Shown here one piece after another: positions 1 to 9,591 of a stretch of DNA of 64,000 nucleotides; position 1 is the stretch's first letter, and every line of letters starts with the position of its first letter. The notes under the pieces were generated by a model that worked only from the letters and a program-made list of their open reading frames with translations, did not search any database and was not told the DNA's origin. Both the position numbers and the translations under genes were made by a program. Source of the stretch: Achromobacter spanius (lineage in GTDB: Bacteria > Pseudomonadota > Gammaproteobacteria > Burkholderiales > Burkholderiaceae_B); contig NZ_CP025030.1 of assembly GCF_002812705.1 (NCBI RefSeq), forward strand, positions 5,518,001-5,582,000, read 5' to 3'.

Positions 1-542
1 GTTGCCGGCCTGAGCGGGTGCCCCTTGCGGCACAGGATGCGCGGCCGGGAGGCGGTGAGCCGATCACTGCGCAAGTCCGTCATGTCGCTGCGCTTGGACA
101 CCAAGGTCACGGCGAAGTCCAGCCTGCCTTCGCGTATGCCCGACAGCAAGGTTGTGGACGGCCCGCTGGCCACATGCACGCTGACGGCGGGATGCTGGTC
201 ACGCAACTGCGCAATGCACTGGGGCAGGAAGCGCGCGAACGCCTCGGATGACGCGCCGACATTCAGGCGCCCGCTCAACTGTCCTCGCAAGGACTGAAAG
301 TCCTGCTCTGCGCGCTCGCATTCGCCCAGGATGATGCGGGCGCGCGCCAGCAAGGTATTGCCGTGATTGGTCAGCACGATGCCGCTATTGGCGCGCACGA
401 ACAGCGACGCGCCCAGGCTTTGCTCCAGCCGGCGAACCTGTTTGGTCAGCCCGCTTTGCGCTACATCCAGCGAACGGGCTCCCGCCCGAATGCTGCCGTG
501 CTCGACGACGGCCAGGAAGGCCTTGAGTTGGTCCAGAGTCAT
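1..542 (-). CDS. LysR family transcriptional regulator (partial, C-terminus beyond left edge)
   Basis: The first 180 codons of a LysR-type regulator are present, reading leftward off the window. The winged helix-turn-helix fills residues 1-60: it opens MTLDQLKAFLAVVEHGSIR, and the recognition region reads VAQSGLTKQVRRLEQSLG. The start of the effector-binding domain follows and reaches the RKGHPLRP strand at the edge. The gene is divergent from the decarboxylase/aldehyde dehydrogenase operon across 123 bp, the classic LysR arrangement, so it probably controls that operon. Effector unknown. Family call is secure; target is inferred from position. Confidence 0.93.
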   Translation of the reverse strand, partial: MTLDQLKAFLAVVEHGSIRAGARSLDVAQSGLTKQVRRLEQSLGASLFVRANSGIVLTNHGNTLLARARIILGECERAEQDFQSLRGQLSGRLNVGASSEAFARFLPQCIAQLRDQHPAVSVHVASGPSTTLLSGIREGRLDFAVTLVSKRSDMTDLRSDRLTASRPRILCRKGHPLRPA

Positions 543-665
543 AGCGTTTACGCCGAAAACCTTTGGTTATCGTGATGGCTTTTTTTGCATCTTACGCCAT
601 CCCCCTCGGCTTCCTACACTGGCCTCACCGATTCTTGATCACGACCCTAATCTGGTGAGACGACC

Positions 666-1058
666 TTGAGCAAAGACCTATTTTCGCGCGGCGAAGAAAT
701 CCGTAACGAAGTCCTGGGCGCAGCCTATGTGAGCAATTCTGCTGCCGCCACCGATGCATTCAGCGAACCGATGCGCGCCTTCGCCATCCGCAACCTGTGG
801 GGCGACATCTGGGACCGCCCGGGCCTTGACCGCCGCGCCCGCAGCCTGGTCAACCTGGGCATGCTGGCCGCGCTGAACCGCCCAAACGAACTGAAGATCC
901 ATATCCGAGGCGCGCTGAACAACGGCCTGACCCGTGAGGAAATCGGCGAAGTCTTCCTGCAATCCGCGCTGTACTGCGGCGTGCCCACCGGCAGCGAATG
1001 CACACGCATCGCCAAGCAGTTGTTCGCCGAACTCGACGCCGAAGCGGCCAAGCCGTGA
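666..1058 (+). CDS. Carboxymuconolactone decarboxylase family protein
   Basis: A 130-residue protein of the AhpD/carboxymuconolactone decarboxylase fold. The conserved core is visible near residues 85-105: REEIGEVFLQSALYCGVPTG, with the family's Glu, Gln, Tyr-Cys and Gly-Pro positions. Length and single-domain layout fit PcaC-like gamma-carboxymuconolactone decarboxylases, but the neighbours (aldehyde dehydrogenase, hydroxyisobutyrate-type dehydrogenase, Bug receptor) are not a beta-ketoadipate set, so the substrate may differ. Translation starts at TTG 666. Its TGA overlaps a GTG of the next reading frame. The gene leads the LysR-facing operon. Confidence 0.85.
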   Translation: MSKDLFSRGEEIRNEVLGAAYVSNSAAATDAFSEPMRAFAIRNLWGDIWDRPGLDRRARSLVNLGMLAALNRPNELKIHIRGALNNGLTREEIGEVFLQSALYCGVPTGSECTRIAKQLFAELDAEAAKP

Positions 1059-1090
1059 CCCGCGTGTCCGCTATTCCAAAGGTGGCGACC

Positions 1091-2581
1091 GTGAAGCCTT
1101 ATTCAGAAATCGTCCAACAACTGCTGGCGCAGTTGCTCGGCCCGGATCCGAAGATCGGGTCGTATGTCCATGGCGCCCTGCTGGCGGGCGATGGCGAGCC
1201 CATCATCATCACCAACCCCGCCGACGAAACCACGCTGTTCCGCTACGCCGACGCCAGCCCGCCGCAGGTGGACGCGGCCTTGCAAAGCAGCCAGTCGGGC
1301 TTTCTGGCCTGGGCCGCGCTATCCGCCCAGCGTCGTGGCGAACTGCTGATGGCGCTGTCGCAGGCAGCGAACCAGGTTGCCGACCCGCTGGCGCGTCTGG
1401 AAGCCGCCAGCACCGGCAAAGCCATCAAGGGTTGCCGGGCGCAATTGACGGCCGTTGCCGAGACGTTTCGCTATTACGCGGGCTGGACCGACAAGTTCGG
1501 CGGCAATGTGGTGCCGGTGCCGGGCGGCCAGTTGAACTACACGCTGCGCGAACCGCTGGGCGTGGTGTTTGCCATCATGCCGTGGAATTCGCCCCTGTAC
1601 CTGGCTGCATGGAACATTGCGCCGGCCCTGGCAACGGGCAACGCCGTCCTGATCAAGCCCTCGGAGCTGACACCCTTGTCGTCGCTGGTGCTGGCCCATC
1701 TGGCGGTGCAGGTCGGCTTTCCGCCCGGGGTGATCAATGTGCTCAACGGGCTGGGGCAAACGATAGGCGAGCCCGTCATTGCGCATGACCACATCAAGAA
1801 GATCGTCTTCGTAGGGTCGGCGGGCACGGGCCGCAAGGTCAACACGCAAGCCGCCAAGCGGCCGATTTCCTGCCTGCTGGAGCTGGGCGGTAAATCGGCA
1901 AACATCGTGTTCCAGGACGCCGACCGCAAGGCGGCGGTGAACGCCGCCGTGGTGGCGGCTTTTGCGAACACCGGGCAAAACTGCGCGGCCGGCTCGCGCT
2001 TGCTGGTGCAACGGCCGATCTACGACGACGTCGTGGCCGAACTCGCGCAGGCCGCCAGGCAATACAAGATTGGCGCGCCCCTGGATGAATCCGCCGACAG
2101 CGGCCCGATCAACAACCTGGCGCAACTGAACCGCATTGAATCCCTGATTGCCGTGGGCCTGGCTGAAGGCGCGCAATGCGTGGCGGGCGGCAAGGTGGCG
2201 GCGCGCGGCCAAGGCTACTACGTTGAACCCACGGTGTTGAAGGGCGTGGCCAACACCATGCGTATCGCGCGCGAAGAAATATTTGGCCCCGTAGTCGTCG
2301 CCATCCCCTTCGACACCGAAGAAGAAGCCATCGCCATCGCCAACGACAGCGAGTTCGGCCTGGCGGGCGCCGTGTGGACCCGCGACATCGCCCGCGCCCA
2401 TCGCGTCGCGGCGGGCGTCAGGGCTGGCATTTTCTGGATCAACATGTACCGCGACATGCATGTCTCGACGCCCTTCGGCGGCTATGGCAGCAGCGGCTAC
2501 GGGCGTGGAAGCGGCGTCGAGGCCTTGTACGAATACACCCAGACAAAAAGCGTCTGGATCCCCATCGGCGCGGGCGCTTGA
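1091..2581 (+). CDS. NAD(P)-dependent aldehyde dehydrogenase
   Basis: A 496-residue cytoplasmic aldehyde dehydrogenase that should oxidise an aldehyde to its acid with NAD(P)+. The general base Glu264 lies in LELGGKSANI and the nucleophile Cys298 in NTGQNCAAGSR, a 34-residue spacing normal for the family. The proline-rich MPWNSPLYLAAWN cofactor segment and the C-terminal STPFGGYGSSGYGRGSG are also present. GTG 1091 is chosen because AAAGGTGG lies about 6 bases upstream; GTG 1055, overlapping the preceding stop, is an in-frame alternative that adds 12 residues. The substrate is not identifiable from sequence. Confidence 0.93.
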   Translation: MKPYSEIVQQLLAQLLGPDPKIGSYVHGALLAGDGEPIIITNPADETTLFRYADASPPQVDAALQSSQSGFLAWAALSAQRRGELLMALSQAANQVADPLARLEAASTGKAIKGCRAQLTAVAETFRYYAGWTDKFGGNVVPVPGGQLNYTLREPLGVVFAIMPWNSPLYLAAWNIAPALATGNAVLIKPSELTPLSSLVLAHLAVQVGFPPGVINVLNGLGQTIGEPVIAHDHIKKIVFVGSAGTGRKVNTQAAKRPISCLLELGGKSANIVFQDADRKAAVNAAVVAAFANTGQNCAAGSRLLVQRPIYDDVVAELAQAARQYKIGAPLDESADSGPINNLAQLNRIESLIAVGLAEGAQCVAGGKVAARGQGYYVEPTVLKGVANTMRIAREEIFGPVVVAIPFDTEEEAIAIANDSEFGLAGAVWTRDIARAHRVAAGVRAGIFWINMYRDMHVSTPFGGYGSSGYGRGSGVEALYEYTQTKSVWIPIGAGA

Positions 2582-2618
2582 GCAGCCTGGCCGACCCCTT
2601 ACTCAGAGAACTCGCATC

Positions 2619-3530
2619 ATGTCGGACATCAAAGCAATTGGCGTTATCGGATTAGGAAAAATGGGGCGCGGCATGGCTGCGTCGCTCAAGCGCGCGGGCT
2701 TTCAGGTCACGGGGCTGGACGCCAACCCCGAGCAGGCCGCCCACGTGGCCCGCGAAGAAGGCATCAACGCCGCCGGCACGCTGGCGCAACTGCTGGCGGA
2801 CGTGCAAGCCGTGGTGCTGTCCCTGCCCAACTCGGCCATCGTGCGCAGCCTGGTCGAAGGCGAGCACGGCATCGCCGCCCTGGCGCCCGCCGGCCTGCTG
2901 TTGATCGACACCACCACGGCCGACCCCACCGTCACCCAGGCGTTGGCTGTCGCCCTGCGGGCGCGCGGCGTCAGGTTCGTGGACGCGCCGGTCAGTGGCG
3001 GCCCGCGTGGGGCGCAAAGCGGCGAGCTGACGATGTTCATCGGCGGCGCGCCCGCGGACATCAGCGCCGCCGAACCGGTGCTGTCCGCGCTCGGAACCAA
3101 ACGGTATGTGATTGGCCAGGTGGGCGCGGGGCATATCGCCAAGCTCATCAACAACCTGCTGGTCGCGTCGCACCTGCTGACCGCCAGCGAGGCCTTCAAG
3201 ATTGCCGAAGCCGCCGGGGTGAACACCACGCAATTGATCGAAGCCGTCAACGCGGGCTCGGGCCGTAGCGGCGTCACGCTCTACAACTATCCCAGCCGCA
3301 TTCTGAACAAGGGCTTTGATTCCGGCTTCACCATGCAACTGATGCGCAAGGATGTGCGACTGGCCATCGACATGATGGCGCAGGCGGGCCTGACCCTGCC
3401 CATCAGCAGCGAAGTCGGCGCGGTGTGGGCCGCCAGCGCCGCCAGCATCGACGACGCCGAAGATTTCAACCGCATCGTCGAACTGGACACGAACAACGTG
3501 GACACCAAAAACGCCATCGCCTACGGCTGA
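2619..3530 (+). CDS. 3-hydroxyisobutyrate dehydrogenase family NAD(P)-dependent oxidoreductase
   Basis: A 303-residue beta-hydroxyacid dehydrogenase. The N-terminal Rossmann motif IGVIGLGKMGRGMAASLKRA binds the dinucleotide, DAPVSGGPRGAQSGELT is the substrate-binding signature, and the catalytic lysine lies in GHIAKLINNLLVASH (around residue 170). It belongs with MmsB, GarR and GlxR, which oxidise 3-hydroxyacids to semialdehydes or run in reverse. The aldehyde dehydrogenase just upstream would remove such a semialdehyde, so the pair may work in sequence. An unusual hairpin follows the stop codon. Confidence 0.9.
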   Translation: MSDIKAIGVIGLGKMGRGMAASLKRAGFQVTGLDANPEQAAHVAREEGINAAGTLAQLLADVQAVVLSLPNSAIVRSLVEGEHGIAALAPAGLLLIDTTTADPTVTQALAVALRARGVRFVDAPVSGGPRGAQSGELTMFIGGAPADISAAEPVLSALGTKRYVIGQVGAGHIAKLINNLLVASHLLTASEAFKIAEAAGVNTTQLIEAVNAGSGRSGVTLYNYPSRILNKGFDSGFTMQLMRKDVRLAIDMMAQAGLTLPISSEVGAVWAASAASIDDAEDFNRIVELDTNNVDTKNAIAYG

Positions 3531-3546
3531 CACCTATCCTGCCGAC

Positions 3547-3577
3547 CGGACCGAAGGTGCAAAGACGCCTCGGTCCG
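3547..3577 (+). promoter_or_regulatory. Intergenic RNA hairpin
   Basis: CGGACCGA and TCGGTCCG form a perfect 8-bp stem (3547-3554 with 3570-3577) between the dehydrogenase stop and the Bug receptor start. No U-tract follows, so it is more likely a partial attenuator or an mRNA processing/stability element that lets the receptor be expressed at a different level than a full terminator. Confidence 0.5.
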
Positions 3578-3628
3578 GGCGTCATTGTCATCACCAGCAG
3601 CAACCTATCAAGGTATCAAGGGGAAAAC

Positions 3629-4603
3629 ATGAAGATCAAAGCATTGGCATTGAGCCTGGGGCTGGCGCTATCCACGGGGCTGTGCCTGAACCCGGCCCAG
3701 GCCGCCTATCCGGAAAAGCCCATTCGGCTGGTCGTGCCCTTTCCAGCAGGCGGCACGGTCGACACCGTCGCCCGCATCCTGGTGCAGGGGCTGGGAGAAA
3801 GACTGGGTCAGCAGGTCGTTGTGGATTACAAGGCGGGCGCGGCCACCATCATCGGCGCGGAATCCGTGGCCAAGTCCGAGCCGGACGGCTACACACTGCT
3901 GCTGGGCACGGCGACCACGTTTTCCGTGAACCCGATCCTGTACAAGAAGCTGCCCTATAACGAGGAAACCAGTTTCACGCCCTTGGGCATCATCGGTTCC
4001 ACGGGTCTGGTGCTGCTGGCCAATGAAAAGGAAAAGGCCTCGACCCTGCCCCAACTGATCAAGAACATCCAGGCCGCCCCCGGCACGTATTCCTATGGAT
4101 CGCACGGCAACGGCACCACCGTTCATTTTGCCGGCGAAATGTTGTGGTCCACGGCAGGCGTCAACGTCATGCATGTGCCCTACAAAGGCAGCGCGCCGGC
4201 CATCACCGACTTGATGGGCGGCCAGATTCCGCTAAGTTTCGACGCCATTCCCGCCGCTGCGTCCGCCTTGAAAAGCGGCCGCATCAAAGCCATTGCGGTC
4301 ACCACCGAAAAGCGCTCTCCGATGATGCCTGACGTGCCGACCATCGCGGAAAGTGGCTACCCCGGGTTCAAGATGGACTCCTGGTTCGCCGTGGTCGGCC
4401 CCAAGGGGTTGCCCGCCGATGTACAGAAAAAGCTGGAGCAGGCCTTGGCGGATACGTTGGCCGACAAGACGACCTCGGACAAACTGCTGGCCGCCGGTAT
4501 CCAACCCGGCTTCGAGTCCAGCAGCTACTACGCACAGCGGGTCAAGGCAGACATCGCGAAGCTGCGCCCGATCGCCACCGCCAACAACATCCAGCAAAAC
4601 TGA
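3629..4603 (+). CDS. Bug-family tripartite tricarboxylate transporter substrate-binding protein
   Basis: A 324-residue periplasmic receptor of the Bug/TctC family, which captures carboxylated or aromatic solutes. It has a signal peptide (residues 1-25, cleavage after PAQA), then the family openings YPEKPIRLVVPFPAGGTVD and, near residue 80, SEPDGYTLLLG. VMHVPYKGSAPAITDLMGGQ is the conserved mid-protein ligand loop. It ends the LysR-facing operon and probably binds the compound those enzymes degrade. No TctA or TctB permease genes occur in the window, which is common for Bug receptors in this family of bacteria. Confidence 0.93.
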   Translation: MKIKALALSLGLALSTGLCLNPAQAAYPEKPIRLVVPFPAGGTVDTVARILVQGLGERLGQQVVVDYKAGAATIIGAESVAKSEPDGYTLLLGTATTFSVNPILYKKLPYNEETSFTPLGIIGSTGLVLLANEKEKASTLPQLIKNIQAAPGTYSYGSHGNGTTVHFAGEMLWSTAGVNVMHVPYKGSAPAITDLMGGQIPLSFDAIPAAASALKSGRIKAIAVTTEKRSPMMPDVPTIAESGYPGFKMDSWFAVVGPKGLPADVQKKLEQALADTLADKTTSDKLLAAGIQPGFESSSYYAQRVKADIAKLRPIATANNIQQN

Positions 4604-4636
4604 ACCTGCGCCCGGGCCATCGCAGCACCCTGGCCG

Positions 4637-6853
4637 TCACGCCAGATCTGGCAACCCGGGCAGCAGCTTGTCCAGCGTGATGGGATAGTCGCGCACGCGC
4701 ACGCCGGTGGCGTTGTAGACCGCGTTGGCGATGGCTGCGCCCACGCCGCACAGGCCCAGCTCGCCGACCCCCTTGGCCTTCATCGGCGACGAGATCGGGT
4801 CGGTTTCGTCCAGGAATATGACTTCCTGACTGGGGATGTCGGCATGCACGGGGACCTCGTAGCTGGCAAGGTCATGGTTCACGAAATAGCCGACGCGATC
4901 ATCCACCGCCAATTCCTCCATCAGCGCCGCGCCCACGCCCATCGTCATGGCGCCTATCACCTGGCTGCGCGCGGTCTTGGGGTTCAGGATGCGCCCCGCC
5001 GCGCACACGGCCAACATACGGCGGATGCGCGTTTCGCCGGTGGCGGCGTCCACCGCCACTTCGACAAAGTGCGCGCCGAAGGTGGACTGCTGGAACTTCT
5101 TGTCCAGGTCGCCAAATTCAAGGACGTCTTCGGCCACCAGCTCGCCGCCCGACGCCGCATCGCGCAGCGTGGCGGTGCGGCCGGAGGCCTCGGTCACCGA
5201 CCCGCCCGCGAACACCGCACCGTCGATGGCAAACCCCAGCCGTTGCAGGATGGCGGCGCGCAGCTTGTCGCAGGCCGCGTACACGCCGGCCGTGGAACTG
5301 TTGGCGCCCCACTGGCCGCCCGAGCCCGCCGACACGGGGAACGATGAATCCCCCAGCCGCACGATGACTTTCGCCAGCGGCACGCCCAGCATTTCCGCGG
5401 CGGTCTGCGCAATGACGGTGTAGCTGCCGGTGCCGATGTCGGTCATGTCGGTTTCCACGATGACCTGGCCAGCTGCGTCCAGCCGCACGCGCGCGGCCGA
5501 TTTCATCACCAGGTTATTGCGAAACGCCGCCGCCACGCCCATGCCCACCAGCCAGCGGCCTTCACGCCGCGCGCCCGGCCGCTCGCTTCGGTCGGCCCAC
5601 CCGAAGTGGTCCGCCCCCACACGCAGGCATTCAATCAGGCGCCGTTGCGAGAACGGGCGTTCGGGCTTGGCGGGGTCCACCTGCGTGTCGTTGCGCACAC
5701 GAAATTCCACCGGGTCCACGCCCGCGGCCTCGGCCATTTCGTCCACCGCGATCTCCAGCACCATCAGGCCTGGCGCTTCGCCAGGGGCGCGCATCGCGTT
5801 GCCTTCGGGCAGGTCCAGCTCCATCAGGTTCAGCGCGGTCAGCCGGTTGGCGCCGGCATAGAGCAGGCGCGTCTGCTGCACGGCTTCTTCGGGACCGCCG
5901 CCGGGCAAATCGCCTGACCAGCTTTCATGGCCGATGGCCGTGATCTTGCCGTCTTGGGTGGTGCCGATGCGCACCCGTTGGATCGTTGCCGGGCGGTGCG
6001 TGGTGTTGTTGGCGATCAAGGGTCGCTGCAATGCCACCTTCACCGGCCGCCGCGCCGCGCGCGCGCCCAACGCCGCCAGCAAGGCGTCCGCCCGCACGAA
6101 CAGCTTGCCGCCAAAGCCGCCGCCAATGTAGGGCGAGATCAGCCGCACTTTTTCGCGCGGGATTCCCAGCGTGCGGGCCACGTCGCTGCGCCCCCAGTCG
6201 ATCATCTGATTCGACGTCCACAAGGTCAGCGAATCGCCCTCCCAAGCCGCCATGGACGCATGCGGTTCCATCATGCAGTGGGATTGATCCGGCGTGGTGT
6301 AAAGGTGGTCGATCTTCACCGGGGCTTGTGCAAAGGCGCTTTCAAAATCGCCGACGCGGTCTTCGCGCGGGTTTTTCTTGCCGTCGGTATTGCCGGCCTT
6401 GCCGCCCGATTCCTTTTCCGCCGCCAGGTCGAACGCGCCGGGCGCACGTTCATACTGCACCCGAATCAAGCGACTGGCGGCGCGCGCCTGCTCCAGGTTG
6501 TCGGCCACGACCAGAGCGATGGCCTGGTGATAGTGCTGGATGTCAGGCCCGCCCAACAACACGGCGGTGTTCATCTTGCCCTTGCCCAGCTTGCCGGCGT
6601 TTTGCGCGGTAACCACCGCCAGCACACCGGGCGCGCGACGCGCGGCCTCGATGTCCATGCTGCTGATGCGGCCCTTCGCAATGGCCGCCCCCAGCACGTA
6701 GCCCACGGCTGCCTGCGGCGCGGCCTCATGCTGTTCATAGGCGTAGGGCGCCTTGCCCGTGGTCTTCAAGGGGCCGTCGATGCGGTCGACGGCATGGCCC
6801 ACGACCTTCAATTGATCGATGGGATTTTGGGTGGCGGGAGTATCGAATTTCAT
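4637..6853 (-). CDS. paoC: Aldehyde oxidoreductase molybdenum-binding subunit PaoC-like
   Basis: A 738-residue catalytic subunit of a xanthine-oxidase-family aldehyde oxidoreductase, carrying the molybdopterin cytosine dinucleotide. Cofactor-binding segments include ISPYIGGGFGGKLF (about residue 240) and GSGGQWGANSSTAG (about 520); the catalytic Glu lies in KGVGELGLCGVGAA near the C-terminus. The start MKFDTPATQ (ATG 6853) lies 4 bp after the paoB stop. With paoB and paoA it would form the periplasmic heterotrimer that detoxifies aldehydes, aromatic ones in Escherichia coli. Subunit sizes and order match E. coli paoABC. Confidence 0.93.
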   Translation of the reverse strand: MKFDTPATQNPIDQLKVVGHAVDRIDGPLKTTGKAPYAYEQHEAAPQAAVGYVLGAAIAKGRISSMDIEAARRAPGVLAVVTAQNAGKLGKGKMNTAVLLGGPDIQHYHQAIALVVADNLEQARAASRLIRVQYERAPGAFDLAAEKESGGKAGNTDGKKNPREDRVGDFESAFAQAPVKIDHLYTTPDQSHCMMEPHASMAAWEGDSLTLWTSNQMIDWGRSDVARTLGIPREKVRLISPYIGGGFGGKLFVRADALLAALGARAARRPVKVALQRPLIANNTTHRPATIQRVRIGTTQDGKITAIGHESWSGDLPGGGPEEAVQQTRLLYAGANRLTALNLMELDLPEGNAMRAPGEAPGLMVLEIAVDEMAEAAGVDPVEFRVRNDTQVDPAKPERPFSQRRLIECLRVGADHFGWADRSERPGARREGRWLVGMGVAAAFRNNLVMKSAARVRLDAAGQVIVETDMTDIGTGSYTVIAQTAAEMLGVPLAKVIVRLGDSSFPVSAGSGGQWGANSSTAGVYAACDKLRAAILQRLGFAIDGAVFAGGSVTEASGRTATLRDAASGGELVAEDVLEFGDLDKKFQQSTFGAHFVEVAVDAATGETRIRRMLAVCAAGRILNPKTARSQVIGAMTMGVGAALMEELAVDDRVGYFVNHDLASYEVPVHADIPSQEVIFLDETDPISSPMKAKGVGELGLCGVGAAIANAVYNATGVRVRDYPITLDKLLPGLPDLA

Positions 6854-6857
6854 CGCG

Positions 6858-7808
6858 TCAGGCCCTCGCTTGCGCCAACACTGCACTTAGGGTTCTTGCC
6901 GCCAGCGTCAGCTTGAACGCGTTCTCGGCGGTGGGCCGGGCGTCGGCCAGCAGGCGGTCGGCCACCGCGCGGGCGCCTTGCGGCATGGCCGCGTCGGCCG
7001 CGTTCACGCGCCACGGTTGTGGCGCCACGCCGCCCATCGCCACGCGGCCGCTGCCGTCTTCCTGCACCACCGCAGCGACGGACACCAGCGCGAAGGCGAA
7101 CGAGGCCCGATCGCGCACCTTGCGGTACACATGGACGCCGCCCACCGGCTTGGGCAGGTTCACCGAAGTGATCAGTTCGCCGGGTTCCAGGTTGTTCTCG
7201 ATGTGCGGCGTGTTCCCGGGCAGGCGATAAAAATCCGCGATTGGAATCACGCGCGTGGCGCCGTCGGGGCGCACCGTTTCCACCTGCGCGTCCAACAAGC
7301 GCATTGCCACCGCCATGTCGCTGGGATGCGTGGCGATACAGGCCTCGCTGGCGCCGATCACGGCCAACTGGCGCGTCACGCCGCCCATGGCCGAACAACC
7401 GGTGCCGGGTGCGCGCTTATTACAGGGCATGTTGGTGTCGTAGAAGTACGGGCAGCGCGTGCGTTGCAGCAGATTGCCGGCGGTGGTGGCGCGGTTGCGG
7501 ATCTGTCCGGAAGCGCCCGCCAGAATGGCGCGCGACAGCACCGCGTAATCGCGCCGCACCCGCTCGTCCGCAGCCAGGTCGGTGTTGCGCACCAGGCTGC
7601 CCACGCGCAAGCCGCCGTCCGGCGTTTCTGAAATCTGGTCCAGGCCCAAGCCGTTCACGTCGATCAGATGCGTGGGGGTTTCCACTTCCAGTTTCATCAG
7701 GTCCAGCAGGTTCGTGCCGCCCGCAATGAAGCGTGCGCCGCGCACCTGGGCGGCGCTGGCGGCGGCGTCGGCGGGGGTGCGGGCGCGCTCGTAGGTAAAG
7801 GGCCTCAT
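6858..7808 (-). CDS. paoB: Aldehyde oxidoreductase FAD-binding subunit PaoB-like
   Basis: A 316-residue FAD subunit of the CO-dehydrogenase flavoprotein fold. [20 protein letters not shown] is the FAD-binding start and [17 protein letters not shown] the second FAD motif. Immediately after it four cysteines ([20 protein letters not shown] followed by CSAMGG) match the extra [4Fe-4S] insertion known in E. coli PaoB, which sets this subgroup apart from ordinary xanthine dehydrogenase flavin subunits. It passes electrons between the molybdenum and iron-sulfur subunits. Its ATG overlaps the paoA stop as ATGA. Confidence 0.93.
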   Translation of the reverse strand: MRPFTYERARTPADAAASAAQVRGARFIAGGTNLLDLMKLEVETPTHLIDVNGLGLDQISETPDGGLRVGSLVRNTDLAADERVRRDYAVLSRAILAGASGQIRNRATTAGNLLQRTRCPYFYDTNMPCNKRAPGTGCSAMGGVTRQLAVIGASEACIATHPSDMAVAMRLLDAQVETVRPDGATRVIPIADFYRLPGNTPHIENNLEPGELITSVNLPKPVGGVHVYRKVRDRASFAFALVSVAAVVQEDGSGRVAMGGVAPQPWRVNAADAAMPQGARAVADRLLADARPTAENAFKLTLAARTLSAVLAQARA

Positions 7809-8446
7809 GCTTTGCTCCCCGCCACCTCGGTGATGGCATCGACGATGTTCGAATATGCGCCGCAGCGGCAGATATTGCCGCTCATGCGTTCGCGGATTTC
7901 CTCAGCGCTCAGGAGCGGGCGCTCGGTCAGGCTGGCGCTGACGTGGCTGGGCACGCCTTGCGATACCTCTTCCAGCATGGCCACCGCCGAACAGATCTGG
8001 CCGGGCGTACAGTAACCACACTGGTAGCCGTCATGCTTGACGAAGGCGGCCTGCAGCGGGTGCAGCGCGGTGGGCGTGCCCAGCCCTTCGATGGTGGTGA
8101 TCTCGGCCCCGTCATGCATGACGGCCAGCGTCAAACAGGAATTGACGCGCCGCCCGTCCAGCATCACCGTACAGGCGCCGCACTGGCCGTGGTCACAGCC
8201 CTTCTTGGTGCCGGTCAGGTGCAGGTGTTCGCGCAGCGCGTCCAGCAGCGTCGTGCGCATGTCCAGCGACACCTCGCGCGCCGCGCCATTGACGCGCAAG
8301 GTCACGGTAGCGGACATGGCTTGCATGCCGGCCTGCGTGGCCTGCTGGGCGGCGGCCAAAGATGGCGTGGCCATCGCGGTGGCAGAGACGGCGCCTGCCT
8401 TGAGCAGGTTGCGCCGGGTGATCTTGATGGCAAGCGAATTTTCCAA
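7805..8446 (-). CDS. paoA: Aldehyde oxidoreductase [2Fe-2S] subunit PaoA-like, Tat-exported
   Basis: A 213-residue iron-sulfur subunit. Plant-type [2Fe-2S] ligands are in [14 protein letters not shown], and the second cluster uses [14 protein letters not shown] plus [11 protein letters not shown]. The N-terminus carries a twin-arginine signal, [10 protein letters not shown] followed by a hydrophobic stretch ending SLAAAQQ, which would export the folded trimer to the periplasm as in E. coli. The TTG at 8446 is chosen as start because AGAGG lies 5 bases upstream; an in-frame extension further upstream would overlap paoD and has no ribosome site. Confidence 0.93.
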   Translation of the reverse strand: MENSLAIKITRRNLLKAGAVSATAMATPSLAAAQQATQAGMQAMSATVTLRVNGAAREVSLDMRTTLLDALREHLHLTGTKKGCDHGQCGACTVMLDGRRVNSCLTLAVMHDGAEITTIEGLGTPTALHPLQAAFVKHDGYQCGYCTPGQICSAVAMLEEVSQGVPSHVSASLTERPLLSAEEIRERMSGNICRCGAYSNIVDAITEVAGSKA

Positions 8447-8460
8447 GGCAGCCTCTTTGT

Positions 8461-9489
8461 CTAGTCGGCAACGCGGACCACGCCGCGCTCCAGGTCGTCG
8501 GCCAGCAATCCGCATTCCTGTAGCGCATGGGTGCTGGGCGGGGTGGTGTGCCGGATGCGCTCTTGCGTCAATTCGGCCAGGATGGATACCGCGATTTCCG
8601 GTGGCGTGCGGCTGCCGATGGGCAGGCCCACCGGCCCGCGCAGGCGCGCCACCTGCGTTTCTGTAAAGCCAAAATGTTCAAGCAGTCGCTGGCGGCGCTG
8701 CTCGTTGGTGCGCCGCGAACCCAGCGCGCCCACGAAGAATGCTTGCGACGGCAGCGCTTCCAGCAGCGCCATATCGTCCAGCTTGGGGTCATGCGCCAGC
8801 ACGATGATCGCCGTGCGTATGTCCGGGGTGATGGCCGTGACGGTATCGTCGGGCATCGTCGTCAACAGCCGCGTGCCTGGCACATTCCACGACGCGGCGT
8901 ACTCCTCGCGCGGGTCGCACACGATCACTTCAAAACCCAAGGCCATCGCCATGGGCGCGATGTAGCGCGCGATGTCGCCCGCGCCCACCAGCAACAGACG
9001 CCATTGCGGTCCGTGCAGCGTGGTCAGCGTTTTGCCGTCCCAGTGGAATTGATCGCCCGGCCGGGCAGGCGCCAAGGCCGCCGCTCCGGCATCCAGGCTG
9101 AGGGTTCGCTTGACCAGTTCACCCTTGCCCAACTGTGCGGCCAGGCCTTGCAGCAGCGCAGCCTCGGGGTTCGGTTCGATCAGCAATTCCAGGATGCCGC
9201 CACAAGGCAGGCCGAAGTTCAACGCTTCGTCGCGAGTGGCGCCGTAGGTCAGGGCGTAAGGGAGTGGCCGCCAGAGTTCGCCGCGCCGCATCTTGTCGAT
9301 CAGGTCGTCTTCGATACAGCCGCCCGAGACTGACCCCGCGATGCGACCATCGTCACGCACCGCCAGCCAGGATCCGCGCGGCCGGGGCGAGGCGCCCCAG
9401 GTGTTGGCAACGGTGGCCAGGATGAATCGGTGGCCCTGATGACGCCAGCGCTCGATTGCGGCTAAAACCTGCAAATCCAGGCTTTCCAT
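8461..9489 (-). CDS. paoD: XdhC-family molybdenum cofactor chaperone PaoD-like
   Basis: A 342-residue XdhC/CoxI-family protein that binds and sulfurates the molybdenum cofactor and inserts it into the oxidoreductase. The N-terminal XdhC domain contains TVANTWGASPRPRGSWLAV and GSVSGGCIEDDL; the C-terminal Rossmann domain starts at WRLLLVGAGDIARYIAPMA. ATG 9489 is preferred over ATG 9495 because GGAGGG ends about 8 bases upstream of it. It is the first gene of the leftward paoDABC transcript here, whereas E. coli places paoD last. Confidence 0.9.
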   Translation of the reverse strand: MESLDLQVLAAIERWRHQGHRFILATVANTWGASPRPRGSWLAVRDDGRIAGSVSGGCIEDDLIDKMRRGELWRPLPYALTYGATRDEALNFGLPCGGILELLIEPNPEAALLQGLAAQLGKGELVKRTLSLDAGAAALAPARPGDQFHWDGKTLTTLHGPQWRLLLVGAGDIARYIAPMAMALGFEVIVCDPREEYAASWNVPGTRLLTTMPDDTVTAITPDIRTAIIVLAHDPKLDDMALLEALPSQAFFVGALGSRRTNEQRRQRLLEHFGFTETQVARLRGPVGLPIGSRTPPEIAVSILAELTQERIRHTTPPSTHALQECGLLADDLERGVVRVAD

Positions 9490-9560
9490 GATCATGCCCT
9501 CCAGATATCGAACTCACTGTAGCAGCGCGCCACCCGACAAGAAAAGAGGCAAAATCCGCA

Positions 9561-9580
9561 TACTCTGATGAGTAATACTC
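9561..9580. promoter_or_regulatory. Interlocked inverted repeats, candidate operator between paoD and mocA
   Basis: TACTC (9561-9565), GAGTA (9570-9574) and TACTC (9576-9580) give two overlapping palindromes: TACTC-TGAT-GAGTA and GAGTA-A-TACTC. They lie between the divergent paoD and mocA starts, where a regulator could control both directions. No regulator gene is adjacent. Confidence 0.4.
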
Positions 9581-9591
9581 ACCAACGGATC

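Noticed and set aside
1319..2461. Minus-strand frame (380 codons) opposite the first aldehyde dehydrogenase
   Set aside because: His/Arg/Gly-rich shadow with no recognisable motifs.
3547..3577. Hairpin as a full Rho-independent terminator
   Set aside because: The stem is strong but no U-run follows, and the Bug gene downstream has the same orientation and fits the operon.
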